NCBI GenBank assembly: GCA_964034945.1
Contig: OZ035962.1
Span: 14,627,388-14,691,387 of the forward strand
DNA from: Chrysopilus asiliformis
Taxonomy: Eukaryota; Arthropoda; Insecta; Diptera; Rhagionidae
Length of the DNA: 64,000 nt
Reading direction: 5' to 3'
Shown: positions 10,018-21,572 of the stretch, in pieces
How positions within the stretch are numbered: position 1 is the first letter of the stretch
Layout of the letters: the number at the start of each line of letters is the position of its first letter
Notes under the pieces: generated by a model
Database searches by the model: none
What the model saw: the letters and a program-made list of their open reading frames with translations, nothing else
What the model was told of the DNA's origin: nothing
Position numbers and translations under genes: made by a program

Positions 10018-12915
10018 TGTTATGGATGTTATGGTGTATTTTCATACTTTGTGACCGAAATATTTCAGTTAAGAAAATTCTGTGTTTTCACTGGTAAGAG
10101 AGGATTGGCACGCTCGGGGTCTTGCGGCTTAGCTCGCCGGAAAAGGGGGGTTCTTACTCTTACCAATTTTAAAAATCGTCACTCAAACATAACAATAAAA
10201 TTTCGTGCCATTTAACTTGAGGATAAAAGGGATAAATACAAAATTTCTCATTTTCTCTTCTTGATATTAAAGGGAAAGGGAAGGTAGGGAAAACAGGATA
10301 AACAATACCACCCGGGCTATGTGAGCCCTGTGTGCCATCTCCTTCTTCGGTACTTCCGTCAGCAAAACACAAAAATTTATGCTAAAAACATGTTTAATAA
10401 ATCGAGCTCTCTAAACTATAAAATATTACAAGCATGATAAAATATCAATAAAATATTACTAAACATTAACTTTGATCACTAAAAATATAGCACAATATGT
10501 CATTAGAATAATGCAATCAAAGTCATAATCAAAAATATATTATAAAAATCGTTCATTGTTTAAAATTTTGAAAACGTATAATCAAGGACAAATTTCCTGA
10601 CACCACTATACATAACATACATATTAAATATATCGATATTAAATAAAAATATGATCGACGTAAAACTTGGGCCCAAATTCTTAATCAATTTTTTTAACCT
10701 TTATCATAGCGGTGGTATATCTGAAATACGCGAATTTCTTAAAAACACGATCTAGTGGCTACAGTGCACATTTATATACCATAAAAGAAATTGTAGTTTA
10801 AGAAATCACTTTTAAAAAATGCATTAAAATTAATTTAGTAATCGTTAATTAGCTTTAAGAGAATTTTTAGAATTTAATTTACTTATGTTAACAACACTAT
10901 ATATTGCAAAAAAAATAATATTTTAAATTTACGAAGATGACAAAAGAAATGAAATCTTGTAGCAATCCGTGTTCGATGAAATGCGAACTTGATGTATCAA
11001 AAAAAATATGTTGGAAGATTTAAAATTATAGGGAAAACCAAAGCGGTGAAATTCGAAGAGGTTATGTGCGACCACGAGCTAATGAATTCTATAATGTGAT
11101 CGTAATCCAAGATTATTCGGAAAATTCGCAATTACGTCTTTTAAATGGTTAGATCTTACTTGAAATAGGTTCCTAGGACTATTTACAGGTGAACTCTTAA
11201 CCTTGAAGAGACTTCGCCTTCAATCCGTGGATTCTCCAAAATGTTCTTCCCTTCTCATAAATATCTTATTTCCAGCACAAATATTCCTGCGGGGCTGATT
11301 TTATGCTCCACTCTCAGGATACAGAAAAAAAGCTGTTTGAGCGACCCGGACTTGAGGGAATCGTCCCTAATCCTCGCTTTTTCTTGAAGTCAGGGAATTC
11401 TTTGACTTCGCTTTGGCTAAAAACCAGAACGACAAAATTATAAACTTGCAGTTTATAATTAAGAGAAAGAAAATTTTGGTTTTCCACTTACTTTTCCTTT
11501 CTAGCAAGATAATCCTGGTAAATTTTTATTTCTCCTAGATTTCTTCAGAATTTACAAAAATTGCAGTGCTACTTTTGCACGTGTAACCACTTCGACCCCT
11601 GTTCAAGAAAGAAGAAGGAAGTTCTTCCATCTTAGATATGGACGAAGTGGAATTCGAGTCAACAATTCTAATTTTCGAGAGACTATTTTATTTTAAAACA
11701 AAATGTGTGAAAATCCCCATGATAATTATGTTTTAGGTTTTAGATTTTATTCCATGTTATTTACGTACCTATTTCTTTATTTAAAAAAAATTTTCTCCAA
11801 TCTAGAATTTATACCGACCAAAATCTTAGATTGCATTTTGTTCAATTTGGGTAACTATTTCGGGTTAAACATTGTATGAAAAGATTTAAGATGAATATCC
11901 GGTTAAGTTTCTTATAATCCCAAAGACTTTAAAAATTATCAAAAAAATATTTTGGCTCGCGTAGTGTTTCCTATATGTGGCTCAAATTCTCCAAGGAAAA
12001 GCACTATAGCTACTTGTTGACGTCATTATACCAAAAAAAATAACATATGTCCAAAACAAGTCAATATCTCGGTGAGTGTATTACTTCAACTTTGATTTAT
12101 TTTAAATTTACTTGTTTCGTATAATTTAAGTGTATTGATGACGAGACAGTTAAACCAAAATCTCATCGAGAAATCATCCTAACGTTCAACAACAGCGTAA
12201 GTATCATTTGTGTTTATATTTTGTTTTGATTTGCGTCTTCAGTGCATTTTGCTTTTTTTTTGTTTTTGAATCGTTTTACTTTACTGTGCAATTTGTTGAT
12301 TTTAAGTGACGAAATAATATTTTAATTTTCTAAATTTATTTATAGTATCGAGGAAAAGTGACGACAAAAAAAAATTCAGTGCGATCCTTTGGAATTGCGT
12401 CATGAAATGTGCAAGGATTTTTCACCTGAATCTACGTAAGTAATTTCATATGTTTCTAGTTTGGGTGCATTTGGTCTTTAGTGTCTTGTGTCATTCGTGA
12501 AAACAGAAATAAAGTTATCTCAAGCACAGTTAAATAATATGCGCGATAGATTACAACCAAAAAGTTTATTAATACGTTTTTTTGTAAGATTCATGTAATT
12601 TAATGTTATTAATTATGACTTCGTAATGTTTGTCAAATCCATCAGTTTCTGTTTGCATGATTATCTAGTTTTTTATTTGAGTGCTATTGATATTAAAATT
12701 TGATGACTATTGTTTTGATTTTATTTTGAATATTTGTTTTGCATATTTTTAGGAAACCTTTAGAATTACATTGGGCAGCGTGAGCAGACGGAACGGATGC
12801 CAACGCATTTGGATTCACAAGGAATCAAAAAAAAAAAAAAAGATAATTATCCAAATATATGATTTTTTTAACTTAATAAATTTTGGCTTTTTATTTGTTA
12901 CAGGGGTTTGCTACA
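10018..12915 (-). repeat. 5' LTR (2,898 bp)
   Basis: Same length and, on reading, same sequence as 1022-3919. It should hold the sense promoter, but no convincing TATA/initiator pair was identified. It carries the second copy of the antisense splice-like chain, here ending 12 bases from genomic flank at 12903. An antisense transcript could therefore run into the neighbouring DNA. Confidence 0.93.
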
Positions 12916-12919
12916 ACTA

Positions 12920-13165
12920 CTAAACCGATTGGCCTGAAATTTGGCACAGATGTTCGTCGGGGGTCCAACCCCAACATTAAAAAGTAGCCCGAGAGGTGGG
13001 GGAGTAAGGGGAGGGGGTAAAGTGATCTCGAAACTTAGGTCTTCTTCTATGTTACCCTTTCGCGGGGAAACTACCGAGCCGATTGGCCTGAAGTTTAGCT
13101 CCAACAACAGACCATTAAAGAAAATTGAAAAAACTTAACCCGGCAACGACGGGTATGCAAGCTAG
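12920..13165 (+). mobile_element. Helitron-like element, 3' part
   Basis: Continuation of the element begun at 797. 12922-13072 repeats the module at 864-1021 (CCGATTGNCTTGAAATTTGG ... TTTCGCGGGGAAACTA), and a third partial module starts at 13078. The end has a small CCCG/CGGG hairpin (CCCGGCAACGACGGG), then CTAG followed by T, as Helitron 3' ends do. No coding capacity. Confidence 0.55.
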
Positions 13166-13169
13166 TAAA

Positions 13170-14570
13170 TTAATATTTTACTAGTTGGGTTATAGTGTAT
13201 ATTGCGAAAGATCGTAGATTTTGTATAAGAAAGTCATGTGCTGTTCACATAAGATATTTTTATAGACTTTTGTTTCTTAAAATTTTGTTCGTGTTGTTTT
13301 GAAATTTATATTAAGTACTTTTCTGCGTATTTTCAGATTTCTAAAATGTGGGCGTAAATCCTCAAGCAGTCCTCAAGTTTGATACGAAACTAAATTTTGT
13401 GACTTAATAAGTATTTTAATAATTCATGAACTCAAATATTTAAATAATCCATGAAATGTGTAAATCATATAAAAATACTATTAAAACCACAATCCTATTA
13501 TTACTGGTATTATTTATTGAAAAAGGTAAATAAACTATACGAATTACAAAGAAGAACAACAGATGGGTACTAAAACATTTATTACTTTAATCGTATTACC
13601 AGAATACAAAATCTCAATTTAAATGCTTTTTGGATCCCGAAGGTGATATTAAGATACTCGCTCAGTAATTCATGGCTCCTTTAAATAGAATCCAAGGAGA
13701 CTGGTGAAAATAATTACAAAGTGAAAAAGGGCGTTAAGAAGAAAGGTGGGGGGTGGGGTTAATTTTACATACGTAAACACCTTTTATTATCAGCACCATA
13801 TTTGATTAACATCACAACAATATTTATAATGGGGATATATGATTCAAACGGATACAATTAGGAATGTATGAATATATGAATATATCCTGTATAACTAGCT
13901 ACCCCAACCCCCATAATTGAGGAATTTGTGACGTTTGTTCTACAAACAGGTTGAACTAGATTTCTTTTTCCAAAGGATGAGAAGAAAAGCTTTTGAATTC
14001 AAAGTATTAACTTCGAAGACGGTTAAAAGTCTAATCCGTCGTCACCGAAATCCTGAAATCTTTAGGCAATTGTTATTTTCACGTCATAAAATTCGCGGTC
14101 GCGACACACCTGCTCGAATTGCTGTGACTTGATTAAATTTTCGCAACATTAGAATTATTATTCCTCTGATTGACTTAACTTCATTTTCACGAGTAGAAAT
14201 TCGTGTATCTATGAATCTGTTTACATGGCTATATGGAAATCTTATCACGGCTCAGGCATTTAACGATACGACATTTGAAATTAAAAAGGGATCAGATTCC
14301 GAAAATTAATTATGCATAGCATAAAGTTAGACTGGCATCTTGAATATTATGAATCCACGAGGCGCAAAGCAGGGATTTAGAAGTTGTAGGTGGAAGTTTT
14401 GGTGTAATTTACACGAATTTCGATAAAAAGTATATTACCGCTGAGGTGGAATCGTTTCTTAGTTTCCAAGTAACTTGAGCCGATTCGAATATTTCCATTG
14501 AAATATATTTATGTGATTTCCGTTATATGTTAAATAAACCAAAAAGATTTTGGGAAAAAGTCATTTGAAA
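13170..14570. other. intergenic, nothing recognised
   Basis: AT-rich DNA with no convincing ORF, TIR or RNA gene. Confidence 0.5.
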
Positions 14571-14790
14571 ACATAAGAAAAGCTACAATTGCCAGGGGCC
14601 AATGATGCCAGACAAAAATTTTATCCATTGGCAAGGAATAGAGTGAAAAAGTGGTCCGATTGGATTTGGATGAATGGAACCTTTATGTAAAATCGTATTT
14701 TAAACACATTTTACTTTTACAATTTGTTTAATACGACTCACCGTTTCGAGAAAATTGTTTCGTTTGTATGGTGAAGGGGAGAAAAACATT
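14571..14790 (+). repeat. family Y fragment
   Basis: Shares AGCTACAATTGCCAGGGG, GTCCGATTGGATTT and ACGACTCACCGTTT with the fuller Y copies at 26728-27945 and 47818-48362. Truncated and non-coding. Confidence 0.6.
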
Positions 14791-14922
14791 TTTTTTTATT
14801 TCTCGGAAGTTTTTCAAAGATTTTTCTTTTGTGGCGCCCTCAGTTTATTGATTTTTAAGCTAAAGTTTGTTGTGCAATTTTTTCCTGATGAGTGTTCGCT
14901 ATATAATTGATATGAAAAATAC

Positions 14923-15085
14923 CAGGGATGGAAAACGTTATCGTAACGTAACTAAATAACGAAACGAAACAACGATTTTCCGGATTTTTTCTCAAAACTA
15001 TGTTATAACGTTATAGAAATTTAATTCCGTTACAATAACGAAAAAAGTAACGAAAACTGAAAAAATGATTTCGTTTTTTCGTTAT
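14923..15085 (+). mobile_element. hAT-like terminus with AACG-rich subterminal repeats
   Basis: CAGGGATGG at 14923 is followed by many short CGTTA/TAACG motifs. The mirror-image end is at 22484-22492, also with AACG-rich subterminal DNA. It may be one end of a 7.6-kb element, or one of two separate copies. Confidence 0.4.
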
Positions 15086-15260
15086 TTATTTATGCTGGGT
15101 ATATTTTATTTTTTATTATGTTTTTGTGAAATGTTGCACAAAAGTTCATCAATTATAACCACAGACCTGCCGCCTGCATAAAATATCATTAGAAATATTG
15201 GGGTAGTATTTTTAGTCATATTTTGATTCTAAATCGGACTTTGTTTTGGCCACATTCATT

Positions 15261-15693
15261 AGGGCAATTCACTCTTGATCGTAGATAGTAAAATCGTAGA
15301 TTGTACTGTACATCTACGATGGAAAACTACAACGCAGCGTGAGCTGCGCTTTACTAGAGGTTGTGGGTTTTGTCGTAAATTTTTGACTCTTTTATTTATT
15401 TTTTTACCTAAATTGTTTAAAGCATTTTTTAACTCTTAATTTATACTAAATCATATAAATACTTTAATTTACTTGCTTTTTCAATGTCCATTTTAGAGTT
15501 GGGTCCAAGTTGACATGTCGCAAAACATGCCTTAACCTCACTTTATTAGAAATACGACAAAAACTACGATTTTACCTTACCTTCGGGTGTGGTAGATTGT
15601 AGTTTTCGTCGTATGGAGAACTGTCAAAAAACTACGATTTTATTTACGATTCTACGAGTTTACGAGCAACTACGATAAAGAGTGAATAGCCCT
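15261..15693. mobile_element. 433-bp MITE
   Basis: Inverted ends: AGGGCAATTCACTCTTGATC on the left against AGGGCTATTCACTCTTTATC on the right. ATCGTAG/CTACGAT words repeat inside both ends. No ORF. The flanking ATT may be a 3-bp duplication. Confidence 0.65.
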
Positions 15694-15924
15694 ATTATAT
15701 TTCTGGAGATACGAAAAAAAATCTTTTAAGCAACTTTTTTGGTATCGAAAATATCATACATTTTTAAATATTTTTGCCGAGATTAGAAGGTGATTTTGAT
15801 TTAGAAACCAAATGGTCAGTCATACAGAAAAATTTATGTAGGAAATGATTAAAATAACTAACCAAAGTTTTTCAAAATTCTTTTGTGAGTAAAAAAAAAT
15901 AATTTTTATTATTTAAAATGTTTT

Positions 15925-15930
15925 TTTATT
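15925..15930 (-). terminator. poly(A) signal AATAAA of gene 1
   Basis: TTTATT on the plus strand, 107 bases past the stop of the 16037-16471 gene. A second copy sits at 15905-15910. Confidence 0.55.
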
Positions 15931-16036
15931 GAGAAAATTTACAATTGTGTAATAAAATACTTACAAAAAACTGATTTTAAAATACTAAATAACAGGCTAA
16001 TATTTACAAAGTTTGGATTTGTAGCTAAAAACATAA

Positions 16037-16471
16037 TTATCTTAAACGTTTCGATATAATCCGTCGATCAATGTTTTCCAATTCGTCCTGGTGGGTATTT
16101 CTTATAATTAAAATATTTTGAAGATCGTACTCTGATCGTGATCCTAAAATTCCGCTGATCAGTCGAAGTGCCTTCATAGAAATTCTCGTCGCTTCCGGAT
16201 TCTGAAGTTGTCCATTTATGAAAATATCTTGCATACTAGCCACCGATTTCGCTTTGTACATTTTGAAAATTAATTTTTCAAAAGCATAAATATCGGTGAA
16301 AAGTTTCACCATTTTCTTCTGATTCAAATACTTTTTCCGGCGGCGTTCCTGATTGAGATCTTTCAGGAAAGATTTCCACAGTTTCCGAAACTCTAAATTA
16401 CGATCTAGAGTGTTTCGAGAACTTAAAAGTGAAACTCCAGTTTGAAATGTTGTAGAACTGATGAGCGACAT
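16037..16471 (-). CDS. orphan family member 1 (144 aa)
   Basis: Unrecognised intronless gene, one of three paralogues. I start it at the ATG at 16471 (MSLISSTTFQTGV) because that matches both relatives. The frame extends 54 codons upstream, but the initiator A by homology is at 16552, so much of that would not be transcribed. The product is short, very basic and probably helical, with a conserved core LWKSFLKDLNQERRRKK (about 31-47), KMYK (about 70), EAT and ALRLISGILGSR (about 100-111), EYDLQ. No signal peptide, membrane segment or cysteine pattern. About half of residues match member 2. It is divergent from member 2, about 3.4 kb from its promoter. Function unknown. Confidence 0.7.
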   Translation of the reverse strand: MSLISSTTFQTGVSLLSSRNTLDRNLEFRKLWKSFLKDLNQERRRKKYLNQKKMVKLFTDIYAFEKLIFKMYKAKSVASMQDIFINGQLQNPEATRISMKALRLISGILGSRSEYDLQNILIIRNTHQDELENIDRRIISKRLR

Positions 16472-16547
16472 TTCTATTGTTTTATTCTTAAAAAAATCTT
16501 TACACTTAAAAATCGTAATTGATCTGAATCTTTTGAGAGTTTTAAGT

Positions 16548-16582
16548 GAACTGTATTTGAATAATGGGTGATCGCTTAGTAG
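16548..16582 (-). promoter_or_regulatory. core promoter of gene 1 (initiator, decayed TATA)
   Basis: ACAGTTCACT, initiator A at 16552, aligns with ATCAGTTCACT of gene 2. Thirty bases upstream, where gene 2 has ATAAAAG, this copy has CTACTAAG (16582-16575). The flanking GCGATC is shared. The TATA element appears to have decayed. Confidence 0.5.
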
Positions 16583-16649
16583 GGGCAGGAATATTACCCC
16601 CACTATACCTGACTCTATTGAACACGTGCACAATTTAGGGAAACTGGCT

Positions 16650-16830
16650 TAATTACTTGCTCAGCCTAATTACCCTGTAATTAATTCACGTAAAACTAGG
16701 ATCAAAACCTGAGTTGGGCGCAATTAGTTACAAACTAAGTAAATTAATGATCATATTATAAGGAATTTAATTACCTGTAATTATATATTTTTTCAATTAC
16801 AAGTAATTTAATTACCTGGATCTCAATTAG
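16650..16830. repeat. TAATTAC-rich repeat
   Basis: Multiple TAATTAC/GTAATTA words in both orientations suggest a degenerate inverted-repeat element. No ORF. Confidence 0.35.
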
Positions 16831-18660
16831 GAAATTCCCCCTAACAGGTCAGGCATGTGAAACCCCATTCTGAAACCCCACCTGTTTCTGGCATCAATGA
16901 CTCATGATCTAATGTGTAAAAACAGTTATTCCCCCAATTAAATCGTTGTAAAATATAATATGCTTTGTTTCTAATTTCAAAAACCCAATACGAATTAGAA
17001 AATTTGATGATGAATTTTTGAAAATTGGAAATTCTTACAAATTTTCACAAAATAATTTTTTTTGTGCAGAAATATGTAAATGATCTGATAAAACAGTTTT
17101 TGTTTTGATTGCCACTCGGTTAAAATCAAATAAGTTTGACAAAATCAAAACATTTTTACGGAAATTTCTGACAAAATCATCTTAAAAATTTAAATCCGCC
17201 GATTTAAAGCCGAAACCAAATCGAATTTGAACATCCACAACGCCTCCTCGATGAATCCTTGACACCATTGGATTTCATAAATTTTTATTGAGCGTTTATT
17301 TTGTTGAGGCGAAAAGAAAAAATCCATATTTTAAATACATAAATAAAGAAATCGTTTCGACATATAAAAAGATTTTTTTTCGGAAAAATATCATGAAGAG
17401 GAAAGGAAAATGTGTTTAAAATATCGACATCAGTAACTCTTTCTCTAGAACTCTGTATTCCTTGTTTAACTCAATGTTCTGACTCGAGTTGTTTTGTATG
17501 ACATGCCAGAATTTCGCAATGAAAATTCTGAAATCCCTCAGGCTGCCAGTCTTGTAGTTTGTTCAAACCATGCAACTTTTCAATAAAGTTGTGAGCATAT
17601 TCTCAGACATAACGACAAAAACAACAAAAACTGAAGACGACAACCATTAAGGGATGAATGATTGGGGAAAATACGACTCCCTTTCTTTCTTCTTTTCGAC
17701 GATTGGGAAAAACGATTTGAAGGCCATTTTACATGGAAATCATCACTTCTATACATAATTCGAAGTTCTCTGCAAATCGTGTCGTGTGCGTTTAAAAGAG
17801 GAAAAATACAGAAATGTTCTTCTCATAGCTGTAGCTATACAATTGCTGGAATAGTCGTTTGGTAACGTTTTTCCAGGAAATATCGCAAATAAGTTAACCC
17901 TGAGAGGGAGCTAAAATATACGAATGTGCTTTGAAAAGCACATTTTCCTCTTCACGATGAGAATCGAACATATGCAACAAATCCTTTTTTACTGGCAATT
18001 ATCCTGCATCTAAGTAATCGTCTTCAATATGCTCCAACGGCTATCAATTGCACATAAAAGCTCTTAAAGGCGAAATTGAGTGTAAAATTTTATGCTTACT
18101 CAAGCCATTTTAATCTAAGGTTTCATGAATTTAGCTTAGCCACCATAGTCCAATAACTTCTGAATGAGCTTCAAATACAAAAATCCCCTTTCGACATTTT
18201 CCCGAACAGGGGGAAAATCCGACGCCATGTTGAAACCACATAATTTTGGAATATGAAAAGTACAAAATGTGCATTGTTTGGCGTATTATGAAACCAATGC
18301 AATTTGTTACAAAATTATGAACGTGTTCTCTTATAGTTTTCCATGCAATGAGCTCCATTTTCAGCAATGTGCTTTTAATTGTGAGCGGAAGTTTTGTGTG
18401 CTTAATGCAATCTCAGTTATATATAGAGAATAATTCATATCCTTCAGAATTTGAGTTTCAGGATATCCTGGATAATTCATTTTCATACGGATTTAATACA
18501 ATGGCTGCCATTTTAATTAATTTTTTTAATTATGGACTTGGATTTTTAAATGATTAATAATGAAACGATAGTTTCTTAGCTGAGAGAAATATTACTTACC
18601 TTTTAGTTGCTCCTTCAGTATATTTTTAAATTTCAAGTAAATTGATATCTTGGATTTGTT
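16831..18660. other. intergenic, nothing secure
   Basis: AT-rich. An ATG-started 69-codon ORF at 18348-18557 has a hydrophobic N-terminus but no homology I recognise and no promoter. It is not called. Confidence 0.5.
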
Positions 18661-18665
18661 TAGTA

Positions 18666-18818
18666 CAGTATGAGAAAACCTGGATAAGCCGAACACTTTC
18701 CAAAGTTTCGTGATTTTGAAGACGTTTTCATACAAAATGAATCTGGATAAGCCGGAACCTGCTTAACGCAAACCTGACGGATTTCCTTGTCCCGTGCGAG
18801 CCCGGCTTTGCTGCACTG
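18666..18818. mobile_element. possible pogo-like MITE
   Basis: Ends CAGTATGAGAAAACC and, inverted, CAGTGCAGCAAAGCC, with TA before the left end and GGATAAGCCG words inside. The ends match at about 9 of 15 positions, so it is degenerate. 18820-19190 holds nothing recognised. Confidence 0.35.
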
Positions 18819-19193
18819 TTATAAACTAAACTCGAACCAGGGTTTGTACGGTGAGTAGGAACCGCATAAAAAGTCTCGGGTGTTCTCCTGTTAGAGCGGA
18901 GGCTCCCAAACTAACGTGCCTGTGCAGGAACATATTTTTGGTGGTGCGAGAAGGATTATTTGATTAACTCTCTAAACAAATTTTTCCTGATAAAGTAAAA
19001 ATAGTTCGTATAAAACATTTACTCTATAAATATAATTCGCAAATAGAGGAGTTAATTCCCAGTTGATTTATAAAGATTTATATAGATAAAAACTCTCCTC
19101 CCTTGTCCACATTATTCATGGTCAGATCTGTGACAGGCGTCACTCTGATGAGATCCAGCCAATGATTCTCGGGATCAAAACTTGACATTTTTT

Positions 19194-19244
19194 CCATTGC
19201 CAAATTGTTTCCATTGGCAAATTGTTTCCATTGCCAAATTGTTT
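19194..19244. repeat. 17-bp tandem repeat, three units
   Basis: CCATTGSCAAATTGTTT three times in a row; the middle unit has G for C. Confidence 0.85.
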
Positions 19245-19830
19245 CCATTTAAATCTAATTTCATTGTATTATTCAATTGTGGCCATCAGAAATCTGGCTT
19301 TCGATAGAAGCAAAAATATTCCAATATGACCTACAGCACGAAAATGATCAAAATAAAAGAAATACTAAAATCATAGAGACCGAAAATTCAAATAATAATG
19401 GATTGTAAAATTTATTAATGTTTAAAGAATTTAGTTTTTTCCGCCCTCTTACTTAGTCAATAATTCTGTGTCTACCGAATTTGTGAAAATTTTAAATCAA
19501 CATGCAAGTGTAAGATTTTTTAGCAGACCGTGTGATCAATCGAATAAGGCCAAATCCAGAGAATACGGTGGATGTGTAAACAATTTATTAGCACCGTTCA
19601 ACAAATTTGACAGTGGCGACTGTACAAAAAAAATTGATTTTTGGAAATACTACTAAAAGTCGAAATTCCAGGTTATTTCTAAACCTCACTCCGCTGACTT
19701 ATCAGCCTTCCTTCATAGAGTGGTAAATCCAGATTTTAATATTACTCATCCATACAAATCTGTATGAGACTACTAAACGACGATCACAATGATTAATTAG
19801 CGCAATAAAATGAAGGAAGGGGTCTTCCCA

Positions 19831-19943
19831 TTATCAGATACGGTCACAGGTACAGGCACAGGTGCATGATCACATGCAATTAAATGAAGTGGGGATTATT
19901 CCTTTCCTCATAAAAGGCGATCGAAAATACTTTTGAATCAGTT
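19831..19943 (+). promoter_or_regulatory. core promoter of gene 2
   Basis: ATAAAAG at 19910-19916 lies 30 bases before the initiator ATCAGTTC (A at 19940), the spacing expected for insect TATA promoters. Further up, TTATCAGATA at 19831 contains a GATA-factor site (TGATAA on the minus strand). Transcription from 19940 gives an 83-base leader to the ATG at 20023. Confidence 0.65.
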
Positions 19944-20022
19944 CACTGCAAAAATTCAAGTAGTTAACATCAGTCGCTATTCTCAAATCGCAATTTTTGA
20001 AAAAAATATTAAATTAATAAAA

Positions 20023-20472
20023 ATGTCGATTATAAGTAGCAAAACTTTTCAAGCCGGCGTTCTGTATTTGACTTCTCAAAGTAATCGGGATCGCAAATGT
20101 GCGTTTTGGAAATTATGGAAATCCTTCGTTCAGGATCTGAATCAGGAGCGTCGTACCAAAAAGTTCTTGAATCGTAAGAGAGTGGAGCAAATTTTTACTG
20201 AAATCTATACTTTTGACCAGCTACTTGTGAAAATGTACAAAGAGCAATCGTTTAACAAAGTGGCAGACATTTTCTTGGAAGGAAGACGGCGTTTTTTTGA
20301 GGCGACAAAAGTAGCCTTCAAGGCGATTCGTCTGATCAGTGGGATTTTGAGATCAAGAAGAGAGTACGATTTACAAGAAAACATTATTGTATGTCGAATC
20401 TATGAGGAGGAAGCTGAAGAAATTGATGAATATTGTTTAATTATTTTATCAAGCAATCCAAAAAAGCGATGA
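20023..20472 (+). CDS. orphan family member 2 (149 aa)
   Basis: Paralogue of the genes at 16037 and 22943, in one exon. The start is the ATG at 20023 (MSIISSKTFQAGV). The in-frame ATG at 19933 is upstream of the predicted transcription start (19940) and has no counterpart in member 3. Conserved blocks: LWKSFVQDLNQERR (about 31-44), KMYKEQS (about 70-76), DIF, FEATK, RLISGILRSRREYDLQ (about 102-117). The tail is divergent, ending in basic PKKR. No signal peptide or membrane helix. It has the best-preserved promoter of the three and a good AATAAA downstream, so it is the likeliest to be active. Function not recognised. Confidence 0.75.
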   Translation: MSIISSKTFQAGVLYLTSQSNRDRKCAFWKLWKSFVQDLNQERRTKKFLNRKRVEQIFTEIYTFDQLLVKMYKEQSFNKVADIFLEGRRRFFEATKVAFKAIRLISGILRSRREYDLQENIIVCRIYEEEAEEIDEYCLIILSSNPKKR

Positions 20473-20536
20473 AACTGGAAAGAATTTTGATAAGAATTTG
20501 TATAATTTGTATGTATTTTGGAAATAATAATTTGTA

Positions 20537-20542
20537 AATAAA
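20537..20542 (+). terminator. poly(A) signal of gene 2
   Basis: AATAAA 64 bases after the stop codon, in AT-rich 3' sequence. Confidence 0.6.
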
Positions 20543-20940
20543 GATATTAAATATAAATCAGTATTTTTATTTATTTTCAATTGATCGTCTTTAAAAAAAT
20601 GTCACACTCAAGTTTCGTGGGTTAAGAACGACCCATAACAATTTTTTGTTTGAAATGAAATATTTTTTCTGAATTTCTTGTATTGTTGTGGTCTGTTGAT
20701 CCAAAATCTGAAATCCGTTTAAACAAACAAAAATGGAAACCTATCAGGCTTTATTTTTACGATATGGACAATTTCATAAGTATTTCAAAAGACTGTGTTC
20801 CCGATTCTCTCGAAAACTACAGACCCGATTTTTATGAAACTTCACCATTAATTTCGAATAACATGAGGAGCATTCACGGCATGTGGTGTTTTAAATACGT
20901 TGAATTTGGAACTTGCTGTAGCAGTGAAAACACTTTGAAA

Positions 20941-21156
20941 TCATTTTATAAAAATGAGATGGTGTCTGTCTGTCTGTTCCTCTTTCACGCAAAAACGGCT
21001 GAACCGATTGACTTGAAATTTAGCAAGAAAATCCGAATCTTTTAAAGAAAAGCACGGACAACTTATTCTATCTAATTTATTGCCAATTGAATTTGGTTTT
21101 CTTAGATTTTGTTCTACTCACGCTTTTAGCCGGGCGAAGCCGGGTCCAAATTCTAG
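20941..21156 (+). mobile_element. short Helitron-like element (216 bp)
   Basis: A|TCATTTTATAAAAATGAG start with GTGTCTGTCTGTCTG and CGGCTGAACCGATTGACTTG, as in the copy at 797. The end is CCGGGCGAAGCCGGG (hairpin-capable), then CTAG|T. Complete but internally shorter than the 797 copy. An ORF from 20683 that runs into it is not a gene. Confidence 0.6.
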
Positions 21157-21572
21157 TTAAACATAAAATGAAACTGTGTCAAAGTAAATTTTGAAAGTTG
21201 TTGATCTCTTCTTTTTCATCAAATTTTTTTCCCAGAAATACTCTTTGTTTTTATTCTCAAATATTTCGAAAGAATTTTTTTTTGACAGGTAAAGATTATA
21301 CGAAAAATCTGGTAAAATCTACAACCAAAGGAAAGTACTGTATTTAAGCTTTCTCAGACTTTTCACTTACCGCCTTGAAAATACACTAATAATATGTACA
21401 GTGCATTTTCAAGACGTGTTTTTTTTTTAATTTTCGGATTCAATGCAACGTGTAACGAAATAAAAACATTATAACGTAACGAAATTAAATTTTTCAATGT
21501 AACAAAACGAAATAACGTAACGAAATAAAATTTGAATTTCGTAATATAAGGAAATGTCTAACGTTATACGAT

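Larger units (their letters stand above)
1022..12915 (-). mobile_element. young Ty3/gypsy LTR retrotransposon, Osvaldo/Ulysses-like
   Basis: The element is 11,894 bp and runs right to left. Its two 2,898-bp LTRs keep a constant 8,996-base offset from end to end, with no difference noticed on reading. It is flanked by the 4-bp duplication ACTA (1018-1021 and 12916-12919). Order: 5' LTR, tRNA-Lys type primer site, gag, protease, RT, RNase H, integrase, 3' LTR. No env-size ORF lies between integrase and the 3' LTR. The very long LTR and the Lys primer site recall the Osvaldo/Ulysses lineage of Drosophila; that lineage call is inference. It inserted into a Helitron-like element. Confidence 0.92.

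Noticed and set aside
16472..16633. 54-codon N-terminal extension of gene 1, and the 30-codon extension of gene 2
   Set aside because: Not shared by gene 3; the predicted transcription starts (16552 and 19940) lie inside the extensions.
18348..18557. Small secreted-protein candidate
   Set aside because: Hydrophobic start but no cleavage-site pattern, promoter, paralogue or poly(A) signal; a chance AT-rich ORF is likelier.
20683..21045. 120-codon ORF next to gene 2
   Set aside because: It runs into the Helitron-like element at 20941 and has no recognised domain.
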